Positions 7,195 through 13,975 of a DNA stretch of 15,164 nucleotides are shown one piece after another (within the stretch, counting starts at the first letter, position 1; every line of letters starts with the position of its first letter). The position numbers were made by a program, and so were the translations under genes. The notes beneath the pieces are model-generated. The model did no database searches. It saw only the letters and a program-made list of their open reading frames with translations, and was not told the origin of the DNA. Source of the stretch: Atlantibacter sp032075065 (GTDB taxonomy: Bacteria > Pseudomonadota > Gammaproteobacteria > Enterobacterales > Enterobacteriaceae); the NCBI RefSeq assembly GCF_032075065.1, contig NZ_DAMAZC010000100.1:1-15164 (forward strand), given 5' to 3'.

Positions 7195-8259
7195 ATGAAA
7201 CAGTCTATCTATCACACCGAAGACGCACGCTGGCTGGCGGTGGAAACCCGCGATGCGAATGCCGACGAGCAGTTTGTGTTCGGGGTTATCACCACCGGCA
7301 TTTTCTGCCGCCCGTCGTGCCGGGCGCGCCATCCTCTGCGCCAGAATGTGCGTTTTTATCAGAGCGCCGACGCCGCCCAGGCAGCGGGCTTTCGGCCCTG
7401 CAAGCGCTGCCAGCCGGATAAAGCGCCGTTGCATCAGCAGCGCGTCGAGCGTATCCGCAAAGCCTGCGCACTGCTGGACGCCAGCGAACAATCCCTCACG
7501 CTCGACGCCCTGGCGCAGGAAATGGCCATCAGCCCGTATCATTTTCATCGCCTGTTCAAATCAGTCACCGGGATGACGCCCAAAGCCTGGCAAACCGCCC
7601 GGCGCAATCAGCGGCTGCGCGACGCGTTAACCCACGGTGAAGCGGTTACGCCCGCGCTGTATCAGGCGGGATTTGGCTCGGGCAGCAGCTTTTATCGCGA
7701 TGCTGACGCCGCGCTGGGCATGACGGCGAAACAGTACCGCAGCGGCGGTAAACAGCTCAGCCTGCGCTATGCCATGGTGGATTGCCACGTTGGCCGCTGC
7801 CTGGTGGCGCAAAGCCCGCGCGGGATCTGCGCGGTGCTGTTAGGGGATGACGACGCAGAACTCGAAGCTCAGCTGGCCGGACTGTTTCCGCTGGCTGAAC
7901 GCCGTCTGGCGCAGGATGATTTTAGCGATATCCTTGAAAAAGTGGTGGCCTGCATTCGTGCGCCGGATACCCGCCTCGATCTGCCGTTAGATTTCCAGGG
8001 AACCCTGTTCCAGCAGCAGGTTTGGGACGCGCTGCGGGCAATTCCGTCCGGGGAAACTATCAGTTATCAGGCGCTGGCGGCGAAAGTGGGCAAACCCAAC
8101 GCGGTGCGCGCCGTGGCCAGCGCCTGCGGGGCTAACCGGCTGGCGATTATCGTGCCCTGTCACCGGGTGATCCGCCGGGACGGGCAGCTTTCCGGCTACC
8201 GCTGGGGCGTGGCGCGCAAAGCCGCGCTGCTGCAACATGAAGCTAAAAAGGAGACCTGA
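7195..8259 (+). CDS. ada: Ada: DNA alkylation repair methyltransferase and activator
   Basis: Ada repairs methylphosphotriesters through an N-terminal Cys and O6-methylguanine/O4-methylthymine through a C-terminal Cys. Methylated at the N-terminal Cys, it activates ada-alkB, alkA and aidB. The product is 354 aa, exactly the E. coli length. The zinc site is C38, C42 (FCRPSC), C69 and C72 (PCKRC), with C38 the acceptor. An AraC-type helix-turn-helix region follows (about 85-185, including SPYHFHRLFKSVTGMTPKAW and LGMTAKQYR). The C-terminal MGMT domain contains the PCHRV active site (Cys322) and GLSGYRWG-like sequence. The frame extends 17 codons upstream to 7144, but ATG 7195 has GAGGAG 6 nt upstream and matches the family N-terminus. 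The stop overlaps the alkB start (TGATG), so the two are translationally coupled. Confidence 0.97.
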   Translation: MKQSIYHTEDARWLAVETRDANADEQFVFGVITTGIFCRPSCRARHPLRQNVRFYQSADAAQAAGFRPCKRCQPDKAPLHQQRVERIRKACALLDASEQSLTLDALAQEMAISPYHFHRLFKSVTGMTPKAWQTARRNQRLRDALTHGEAVTPALYQAGFGSGSSFYRDADAALGMTAKQYRSGGKQLSLRYAMVDCHVGRCLVAQSPRGICAVLLGDDDAELEAQLAGLFPLAERRLAQDDFSDILEKVVACIRAPDTRLDLPLDFQGTLFQQQVWDALRAIPSGETISYQALAAKVGKPNAVRAVASACGANRLAIIVPCHRVIRRDGQLSGYRWGVARKAALLQHEAKKET

Positions 8260-8909
8260 TGCTCGATCTGTTTGCTGACGATGAACCCTGGCAGGAGCCG
8301 CTGGCTCCGGGCGCGGTGATATTGCGCCGTTTCGCCCGCCAGCACAGCCCGCAACTGATGGCGGCGATCAACGACGTCGCCGCCCAGTCGCCGTTTCGCC
8401 ATATGGTGACGCCCGGCGGCTACACCATGTCGGTAGCGATGACCAACTGCGGCGCGCTGGGCTGGACAACCGACCGGCGCGGCTATCTGTATGCGCCCGT
8501 CGATCCGCAAACCGGTAACCCGTGGCCTGCCATGCCGGAAAGTTTTCAACGTCTGTGCGATGCGGCGTCTCACGCGGCGGGCTACCCGGACTTTGCGCCC
8601 GACGCCTGCCTGATCAACCGCTATCAGCCGGGTGCCAAATTGTCGCTGCATCAGGATAAAGACGAACCCAACCTGGCCGCGCCGATCGTTTCCGTTTCGC
8701 TGGGCTTGCCGGCGGTATTTCAGTTCGGCGGCCTGACCCGCAGCGCGCTGCTTCAGCGGATCATGCTGGAGCACGGCGACGTGGTGGTGTGGGGCGGCCC
8801 GTCGCGCTTGTTTTACCACGGCATTCAGCCGCTGAAGGATGGCGAACATCCCCTGACCGGCGGCTATCGCTACAACTTAACCTTCCGCGCCGCAGGGCAT
8901 TACGAATAA
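8259..8909 (+). CDS. alkB: AlkB: Fe(II)/2-oxoglutarate DNA dealkylase
   Basis: AlkB oxidatively removes methyl groups from 1-methyladenine and 3-methylcytosine in DNA and RNA, using Fe(II), 2-oxoglutarate and oxygen, and releases formaldehyde. The product is 216 aa, identical in length to E. coli AlkB. Iron ligands H131 and D133 (SLHQDKDE) and H187 (FYHGIQ) are present, as are R204 and R210 (RYNLTFR), which bind 2-oxoglutarate and close the site. The substrate-lid motif MVTPGGYTMSVAMTNCG is also intact. The ATG overlaps the ada stop by one base and AAGGAGA (8248-8254) lies inside ada, so it is the second gene of the Ada-controlled operon. No terminator is visible after it. Confidence 0.97.
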   Translation: MLDLFADDEPWQEPLAPGAVILRRFARQHSPQLMAAINDVAAQSPFRHMVTPGGYTMSVAMTNCGALGWTTDRRGYLYAPVDPQTGNPWPAMPESFQRLCDAASHAAGYPDFAPDACLINRYQPGAKLSLHQDKDEPNLAAPIVSVSLGLPAVFQFGGLTRSALLQRIMLEHGDVVVWGGPSRLFYHGIQPLKDGEHPLTGGYRYNLTFRAAGHYE

Positions 8910-8913
8910 AAAT

Positions 8914-8926
8914 AAGAATTATTCTT
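8914..8926. promoter_or_regulatory. 13-bp perfect palindrome at the yojI promoter
   Basis: AAGAAT-T-ATTCTT is a perfect dyad within AATAAGAATTATTCTTG. Its last two bases are the first two of the predicted yojI -35. It resembles a Fur box (AT-rich inverted repeat; I count 11 of 19 to the classical consensus) and also the RcsAB box TAAGAAT-ATTC, but with one extra central base. Which protein binds it, if any, cannot be decided from sequence alone. Confidence 0.5.
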
Positions 8927-8952
8927 GCCGTCGTCCGCCAGCCGTTTACACT
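8925..8952 (+). promoter_or_regulatory. Candidate yojI promoter
   Basis: TTGCCG (8925-8930), a 16-nt spacer and TACACT (8947-8952) form a plausible sigma70 promoter. It lies about 40 nt before the yojI ATG, in the only gap between alkB and yojI. Confidence 0.5.
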
Positions 8953-8992
8953 GCATGCCTGATTGATTTTCTGCTGTGGATTGCTGCTATTT

Positions 8993-10639
8993 ATGGAACT
9001 CCTGCTGGTCGTCTGGCGTCAGTATCGCTGGCCTTTTTTGTCGGTAATGGCGTTGAGCCTTGCCAGTGCCGCGCTGGGCATTGGCCTGATTGCCTTTATT
9101 AACCAACGCTTAATCGAAAACGTCGATATCTCCCTGGCGGTATTGCCTGAGTTTCTTGGCCTGCTGCTGCTGTTGATGGCGGTGACGCTGGCATCGCAGC
9201 TGGCGCTGACCACCCTTGGCCACCATTTTGTCTATCGCCTGCGCGGCGAATTTATCAAACGTATTCTTGATACCCCGGTAGAACGGGTCGAGCAGCTCGG
9301 CAGCGCGTCATTATTAGCCGGGCTGACCAGCGACATCCGCAATATCACCATCGCCTTTGTGCGTTTGCCGGAACTGGTGCAGGGCATCATTCTGGCTATT
9401 GGCTGCGCCTGGTATCTGGCGGTGCTGTCGCCTAAAATGCTGATCGTCACCACCGTTTGGGTGGCAATCACCATCTGGGGCGGCTTTGTGCTGGTGGCGC
9501 GGGTTTACCGCCATCTGGCCATCCTGCGTGAAACCGAAGATAAACTGTACAACAACTACCAGACCGTACTGGAAGGGCGCAAAGAGCTGGCCCTTAACCG
9601 CGAGCGGGCGGAGCACATCTTCGATAAGGTCTACCAGCCGGATGCCAAAGAGTATCGTCATCACATTGTGCGCGCCGATACCTTCCACCTGAGCGCAGTG
9701 AACTGGTCGAACATTATGATGCTGGGCGCGATTGGCCTGGTATTCTGGATGGCCAACAGCCTCGGCTGGGCGGATACCAACGTGGCGGCGACCTTTTCCC
9801 TGACGCTGCTGTTCTTGCGTACCCCGCTGCTGTCGGCGGTGGGCGCGCTGCCCACGTTACTCACCGCTCAGGTGGCGTTTAATAAGCTCAACAAATTTCA
9901 TCTCGCGCCGTACCAGCCGGAATTCGCCCATCCGCAGCCGCGCGCGCCGTGGCAGACCCTGGAACTGCGCAATGTGGAATTCCGCTACGGCGACAATTCG
10001 TTTGCCGTGGGGCCGATTAACCTGACGATCCATCGCGGCGAACTGCTGTTCCTGATCGGCGGTAACGGCAGCGGCAAATCCACCCTGGCGATGCTGCTCA
10101 CCGGGCTGTATCAGCCGGTGTCCGGCGAGATTTTGCTGGATGGCCAGGTCATCAGCGCCGACAACATGGACGAATACCGCAAGCACTTCTCGGCGGTGTT
10201 TACCGATGTCTGGCTGTTCGACCAGCTGCTCGGCCCGCAGGGCCATGCGGCCAGGCCTGAACTGGTGGCGCAGTGGCTGGAGCGCCTGAAAATGTCCTCC
10301 AAACTGGAGCTGGATAACGGCAAAATCCTCAACCTGAAGCTCTCCAAAGGCCAGAAAAAGCGCGTGGCGCTGCTGCTGGCGCTGGCGGAAGAGCGCGACA
10401 TTATCCTGCTGGACGAGTGGGCCGCCGATCAGGACCCGCACTTCCGCCGCGATTTTTATCAGGTGCTGCTGCCGCTGATGCAGCAAATGGGCAAAACCAT
10501 TTTCGCCATCAGCCATGACGATCACTACTTTATCCACGCCGACCGGCTGCTGGAAATGCGCAACGGCCAGTTGAGCGAGCTGACCGGCGACGAGCGCGAC
10601 AGCGCCAGCCGCGACGCGGTCGCCCGCACCGGCAGCTAA
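8993..10639 (+). CDS. yojI: YojI-type ABC exporter (cyclic/microcin peptide efflux)
   Basis: This inner-membrane ABC half-transporter fuses a membrane domain to an ATPase. E. coli YojI exports microcin J25 together with TolC and belongs to the cyclic-peptide/siderophore exporter family (SyrD/PvdE type). The product is 548 aa (E. coli 547). About six membrane segments lie in residues 10-290. The ATPase has Walker A GGNGSGKST (356-364), signature LSKGQKKR (450-457), Walker B IILLDE (470-475) and H-loop His508. LSKGQ and the DEWAADQD sequence after Walker B are typical of this family. The frame opens at a TTG at 8963, but ATG 8993 gives the family start MELLLVVWRQYRWPF. The ribosome site is weak (GTGGA 12 nt upstream). 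The native substrate is not known from sequence. Confidence 0.94.
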   Translation: MELLLVVWRQYRWPFLSVMALSLASAALGIGLIAFINQRLIENVDISLAVLPEFLGLLLLLMAVTLASQLALTTLGHHFVYRLRGEFIKRILDTPVERVEQLGSASLLAGLTSDIRNITIAFVRLPELVQGIILAIGCAWYLAVLSPKMLIVTTVWVAITIWGGFVLVARVYRHLAILRETEDKLYNNYQTVLEGRKELALNRERAEHIFDKVYQPDAKEYRHHIVRADTFHLSAVNWSNIMMLGAIGLVFWMANSLGWADTNVAATFSLTLLFLRTPLLSAVGALPTLLTAQVAFNKLNKFHLAPYQPEFAHPQPRAPWQTLELRNVEFRYGDNSFAVGPINLTIHRGELLFLIGGNGSGKSTLAMLLTGLYQPVSGEILLDGQVISADNMDEYRKHFSAVFTDVWLFDQLLGPQGHAARPELVAQWLERLKMSSKLELDNGKILNLKLSKGQKKRVALLLALAEERDIILLDEWAADQDPHFRRDFYQVLLPLMQQMGKTIFAISHDDHYFIHADRLLEMRNGQLSELTGDERDSASRDAVARTGS

Positions 10640-10653
10640 ACTGCGCTCTGCGT

Positions 10654-10690
10654 AAAAACCAGCATAGGTATCCGATGCTGGTTTTTTTTT
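10654..10690 (+). terminator. Intrinsic terminator of yojI
   Basis: A long hairpin pairs AAAAACCAGCAT (10654-10665) with ATGCTGGTTTTT (10675-10686). Inside are one mismatch and two more G-C pairs around a 3-nt loop, and the U-tract runs to 10690. It starts 15 nt after the yojI stop and isolates yojI from mgtE. Confidence 0.95.
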
Positions 10691-10809
10691 ATCCGCTTGC
10701 CTGCCCCGTTTAGTAAAATTTACAAAGCGCCCGCTATGCTTAACAGAACGTAAACAGACGAAGGGCGGGATAGCCCTGTTGATTTTTCTTTTCATGGAAT
10801 GCGCGACTT
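10691..10809 (+). promoter_or_regulatory. mgtE promoter/leader region
   Basis: A weak promoter candidate is TTTACA (10719-10724), 16 nt, TAACAG (10741-10746). Two imperfect tandem decamers (TAACAGAACG, TAAACAGACG) fill 10741-10760. They are followed by a stem AGGGC/GCCCT (10762-10766, 10773-10777) with a T-rich stretch 10781-10792. I see no recognisable M-box (ykoK) magnesium riboswitch, which would need more than 100 nt of conserved leader. The ribosome site is poor: GGAAT (10796-10800), 9 nt before the ATG. Confidence 0.3.
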
Positions 10810-12243
10810 ATGGTTACCGTAACCCCCTATAACGTAAAACAGCGCGCCGAAGACCGGCTGCAAATCCTCAAACTGCTGGCGACGGACAAAGCGGTCACTC
10901 AAGGCATTCTCGGCAAACTCGCGCCGGGGCATCACGATGCCGAGCAGGTGCTCGAAGCCATTGATGATATAGCCCTGCGCGTGCAGCGCTTGCCCGCGCC
11001 GGATCTCGCCGATACCCTGGAATCGCTGCCCTCGGAAGAGCGCCACGCCATCTGGCGGCTGGTGGGCGATGAAAAACGCGGCCACGTGCTGCTTGAGGCC
11101 TCGGATAACGTCTGGGACGATCTCATTGACGAGATGAGCGACCAGGCGCTGATCGCCGCCATCAGCAATCTGGATATCGATGAACAGATTTATATCGCTC
11201 AACACCTGCCGCGTAATCTGACGGGCCGCCTGCTGGCCTCGCTCCCGGCGCGCGAACGCGCCCGGGCGCGCCAGATGCTGATGTACGAGAAAAACAGCGT
11301 CGGCGCGATCATGGAATTCGAGGTGATCACCGTGCGCCCTGAGATCACCCTGGCGACGGTGCAGCGCTACCTGCGTCGCCTGGGCAAAATGCCGCACAAC
11401 ACCGACAAGCTGTTTGTGGTCAATCGCGATAACACTCTGCTTGGCGAGCTGGAGCTGACCACCATTTTGCTCAACCCGCAGCAGGCGGTGGTGTGCGACG
11501 TGATGGACGCCAACCCGGTGATCCTGACGCCGGAATTTGACGACGAAGAGGCGGCGCGCATCTTCGAACGCGACAACCTGGTCAGCGCCGCCGTGGTGAA
11601 CGAGCGGGGCAGGCTGATTGGCCGTCTGACCATTGATGAGATTGTCGACGTGGTGTACGAAGAGACCGATAACGATCTGCGCCGCATGGGTGGCTTAAGC
11701 ACCGAAGAGGACGTGTTCGCGCCGGTGGCGAAGGCGGTAAAAAACCGCTGGGCGTGGCTGGCGATTAACCTGTGCACCGCGTTTATCGCCTCGCGAGTGA
11801 TCGACGGGTTCGAACACACCATCGCGCAGTTGGTGGCGCTGGCTTCGCTGATGCCGATTGTGGCGGGTATCGGCGGCAACACCGGCAATCAGACGATAAC
11901 GATGATTGTGCGTGCCCTGGCGCTGGGGCAAATCCAGCCGGGCAATATTCACTTCCTGATGCTGCGTGAAATCGGCGTGGCGCTGATAAACGGCCTGGTG
12001 TGGGGCGGCATTATGGGCGGCGTGACCTGGTGGCTGTATGACGACCGGGCGCTGGGCGGGGTGATGACCCTGGCGATGATGCTCAACCTGCTGGTGGCGG
12101 CAATCATGGGGGTGCTGATCCCGACGATCATGACCCGCCTGGGGCGCGATCCGGCGATTGGCTCCAGCGTGATGATCACCGCGATCACCGACACCGGCGG
12201 GTTCTTTATTTTCCTCGGGCTGGCGACGCTGTTTTTGCTGTAA
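10810..12243 (+). CDS. mgtE: MgtE family magnesium transporter
   Basis: MgtE is a dimeric Mg2+-gated channel that admits Mg2+ (and often Co2+) across the inner membrane. Its cytoplasmic domains close the pore when internal Mg2+ is high. The product is 477 aa. An N domain of helical repeats (about 15-158) is followed by two CBS domains (about 160-222 and 228-285, e.g. VMDANPVILTPEF...GRLIGRLTIDEIVDVV) and a plug helix (about 287-312). Five membrane helices follow (about 315-477), with the family signature GIGGNTGNQ (353-361). TAITDTGGF holds Asp461, which corresponds to the pore Asp that binds Mg2+ in Thermus MgtE. All gating parts seem intact. E. coli K-12 relies on CorA and MgtA and lacks this gene; some Klebsiella/Enterobacter-type relatives carry it. 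It is monocistronic, between the yojI terminator and the shared terminator. Confidence 0.93.
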   Translation: MVTVTPYNVKQRAEDRLQILKLLATDKAVTQGILGKLAPGHHDAEQVLEAIDDIALRVQRLPAPDLADTLESLPSEERHAIWRLVGDEKRGHVLLEASDNVWDDLIDEMSDQALIAAISNLDIDEQIYIAQHLPRNLTGRLLASLPARERARARQMLMYEKNSVGAIMEFEVITVRPEITLATVQRYLRRLGKMPHNTDKLFVVNRDNTLLGELELTTILLNPQQAVVCDVMDANPVILTPEFDDEEAARIFERDNLVSAAVVNERGRLIGRLTIDEIVDVVYEETDNDLRRMGGLSTEEDVFAPVAKAVKNRWAWLAINLCTAFIASRVIDGFEHTIAQLVALASLMPIVAGIGGNTGNQTITMIVRALALGQIQPGNIHFLMLREIGVALINGLVWGGIMGGVTWWLYDDRALGGVMTLAMMLNLLVAAIMGVLIPTIMTRLGRDPAIGSSVMITAITDTGGFFIFLGLATLFLL

Positions 12244-12274
12244 AAAAGGGCCGCATCGGCGGCCCTGGGTTTTA
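12242..12274. terminator. Bidirectional terminator between mgtE and tal
   Basis: An 8-bp perfect stem AGGGCCGC/GCGGCCCT (12247-12254, 12259-12266) has a 4-nt loop. An A run lies on its left (12242-12247) and GGGTTTTATT on its right. It can therefore stop both the plus-strand mgtE transcript and the minus-strand tal transcript. It lies in the 28 nt between the two convergent stops. Confidence 0.9.
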
Positions 12275-13252
12275 TTCCGCTAACGATGGAACCGACTGCT
12301 GCGCCAGCTTCGCGGCCAGCATGGCTTCCAGTTTGTCCTGATCTTCCGCGAACAGGCGAATGCCTTCCGCCAGTTTATCCACTGCCATGGCGTCCTGATG
12401 GTGCTGCCAGTAGAACTCGGACTCGCTTATCGGCGAAGGGCGGTTTTCAGCTGGCACATCGGCGCTCAGCTTCACGTCCACACTGCCTTCGCGCGATTCC
12501 AGCTCGCTTAACAGGGCCGGGGAGATGGTCAGACGATCGCATCCGGCTAACGCCAGCACCTGCTCGGTTTTACGGAAACTGGCGCCCATGATCACCGTCG
12601 GGTAACGGTGCGCTTTGTAGTAATGATAGATATCCCGTACCGATACCACGCCCGGATCGCTTTCCGCCTGATAATTTTCCTGCGGCTGATGCTGCTGATA
12701 CCAGTCGTAAATGCGTCCGACGAACGGCGAAATCAAATAGACCCCCGCTTCGGCGCAGGCGCGGGCCTGGGCGAAAGAGAACAGCAGCGTCAGGTTGCAG
12801 TTGATCCCTTCGTTTTCCAGCTCTTCGGCGGCGCGAATGCCTTGCCAGGTGGCGGCAAGCTTAATCAGAATCCGTGATTTATCGACGCCCTGCTGTTGAT
12901 ACAGGCGGATCAGCTTGCGCGCTTTGGCGACGCACAGCCCGCGATCGAAAGAGAGACGCGCATCCACTTCGGTAGAGACGCGGCCCGGCACGTGCTTAAG
13001 CAGCTCCAGACCGATATTCACCGCCAGTTTGTCGCTGGCGTTGATGATCTGCGTTTCACGGCTGCCGCCCTGGGCGATGGCGTATTGAATCGCGTCGTCG
13101 ATAAGCGGCTGATAGTGAGGAATAGCCGCCGCCTTGAGGATCAGCGACGGGTTGGTGGTAGCGTCCTGCGGTTTAAAACGGCGAACGGCCTCGATGTCGC
13201 CGCTGTCCGCCACCACGGTAGTGATGCGCTTGAGTTCATCTAACTGACTCAT
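12272..13252 (-). CDS. tal: Transaldolase (additional TalA/TalB-like paralogue)
   Basis: Transaldolase moves a dihydroxyacetone unit: sedoheptulose 7-phosphate + glyceraldehyde 3-phosphate <-> erythrose 4-phosphate + fructose 6-phosphate. It is cytosolic and forms a Schiff base with Lys. The product is 326 aa (TalA 316, TalB 317; the excess is mostly the tail AKLAQQSVPSLAE). All class I residues are present: D16 (VVADSGD), N34 (TTNPS), E95 (STEVDARL), Schiff-base K131 (ILIKLAAT) and T155 (CNLTLLFSFAQA), with phosphate-site SPFVGRIYDWY (175-185). It seems about equally distant from TalA and TalB, so I take it as a third, pathway-linked copy, not the housekeeping gene. It follows the isomerase gene by 45 nt on the same strand with AAGGA (complement of 13261-13265) 8 nt before the ATG. 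Together with that gene it points to erythrose-4-phosphate or pentose-phosphate handling. Confidence 0.93.
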   Translation of the reverse strand: MSQLDELKRITTVVADSGDIEAVRRFKPQDATTNPSLILKAAAIPHYQPLIDDAIQYAIAQGGSRETQIINASDKLAVNIGLELLKHVPGRVSTEVDARLSFDRGLCVAKARKLIRLYQQQGVDKSRILIKLAATWQGIRAAEELENEGINCNLTLLFSFAQARACAEAGVYLISPFVGRIYDWYQQHQPQENYQAESDPGVVSVRDIYHYYKAHRYPTVIMGASFRKTEQVLALAGCDRLTISPALLSELESREGSVDVKLSADVPAENRPSPISESEFYWQHHQDAMAVDKLAEGIRLFAEDQDKLEAMLAAKLAQQSVPSLAE

Positions 13253-13297
13253 GATCTTGATCCTTTCAGAACACAGAGGTTAAGCGGCAGCCGGAGA

Positions 13298-13756
13298 TTA
13301 CGCAGACTTGCCCAGATTCTCGTAATACGTGATTTTGTCGACTTTCGGCGCAGAGCGCCCGCCTTCGAATTCCGACGCCAGCCACACGTCAACGATGTTC
13401 TTCGCCAGCTCCGGGCCGATGACGCGTGCGCCAAGGGTCATTACCTGCGCATCGTTGCTCTTACGCGCGCGTTCAGCGGAATAGGTGTCATGGCACTGGG
13501 CGGCGCGCACGCCGGGGACTTTATTGGCGACAATCGCCATCCCGATGCCGGTGCCGCACAGCAGAATACCGCGCGGATAGGTGCCTTCGCCGATGGCGCT
13601 GGCCAGGTTAAAGGCGATATCCGGGTAGATTAACTCGTTGTCGCCGACGTCATGACTGAAGTCGACAATTTCAATGCCTTTCGACTGCAAATGGGACTTC
13701 ACCAGATTCTTCAGCTCCGTCGCTGCATCATCAGCACCAATCGCAATAGTTAACAT
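13298..13756 (-). CDS. RpiB/LacA/LacB-family sugar-phosphate isomerase, variant active site
   Basis: This is a cytosolic aldose-ketose phosphate isomerase of the RpiB/LacAB fold, 152 aa. Conserved parts are D9 (IGADD), LLCGTGIGMAIVANKVPGVRAA with base Cys67 and Thr69, Asn101, GARVIGPELAKNIVDVWL, and EGGR (Arg134). RpiB of E. coli has His10 after Asp9 and His99 before Asn100. Here these are Asp10 and Ser100 (ARKSND), so both are lost. The motif HDTYSAERARKSND resembles, from memory, tetrulose-phosphate isomerases (EryI/DerI/LerI type) more than true ribose-5-phosphate isomerases. D-erythrulose 4-phosphate to erythrose 4-phosphate is therefore a reasonable guess, and the transaldolase downstream fits it. 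Ribose- or allose-phosphate isomerase remains possible. It is first gene of the operon with AGGAAA 5 nt before the ATG, and diverges from the MFS gene. Confidence 0.88.
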   Translation of the reverse strand: MLTIAIGADDAATELKNLVKSHLQSKGIEIVDFSHDVGDNELIYPDIAFNLASAIGEGTYPRGILLCGTGIGMAIVANKVPGVRAAQCHDTYSAERARKSNDAQVMTLGARVIGPELAKNIVDVWLASEFEGGRSAPKVDKITYYENLGKSA

Positions 13757-13843
13757 AGTGGTTTCCTCACATCAGGGTACAGGGGAAGTTTTGCTGTTCA
13801 TCTGAACGGTTTCTATTCATGTGAACAATCTTTGGCTGAATAA

Positions 13844-13872
13844 AAAGTAGCTTTTAATAAACATAAGTTCAA
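13844..13872 (-). promoter_or_regulatory. Candidate promoter of the isomerase-transaldolase operon
   Basis: On the minus strand TTGAAC (complement of 13867-13872), a 17-nt spacer and TACTTT (complement of 13844-13849) form a plausible sigma70 promoter. The start would fall near 13837, giving a leader of about 80 nt. Two of the dyads lie inside that leader and a third just upstream of the -35, where a bound repressor would block initiation. Confidence 0.45.
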
Positions 13873-13953
13873 CACATTTTCATATGAACAGTAAAAATTA
13901 ACCTTTACTACCTCTTTTTAGGGTGAAAAAGCCCGCGTACCGCTGATAAAAGA

Positions 13954-13975
13954 CATTTTGAGGGCGATCACAATT
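13954..13975. promoter_or_regulatory. Candidate CRP (cAMP receptor protein) site
   Basis: TTTGA-GGGCGA-TCACA (13957-13972) matches TGTGA-N6-TCACA in 9 of 10 core positions, with AT-rich flanks. Its centre (13964.5) is about 92 nt upstream of a start near 14057, a spacing CRP can use. This is consistent with catabolite control of the divergent sugar genes. Confidence 0.5.

Noticed and set aside
8196..8849. A 217-codon open frame antisense to alkB
   Set aside because: It is covered by the intact, family-length alkB on the other strand and has no recognisable domain.
8963..8992. A 10-codon N-terminal extension of yojI from a TTG
   Set aside because: The ATG at 8993 gives the family start and length; the TTG has no ribosome site.
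9857..10795. A 312-codon open frame antisense to yojI and its terminator
   Set aside because: It runs across the yojI terminator and is the complement of the conserved ATPase domain. Its composition (rich in Gln, His, Arg, Ala) is typical of a shadow frame in GC-rich DNA.
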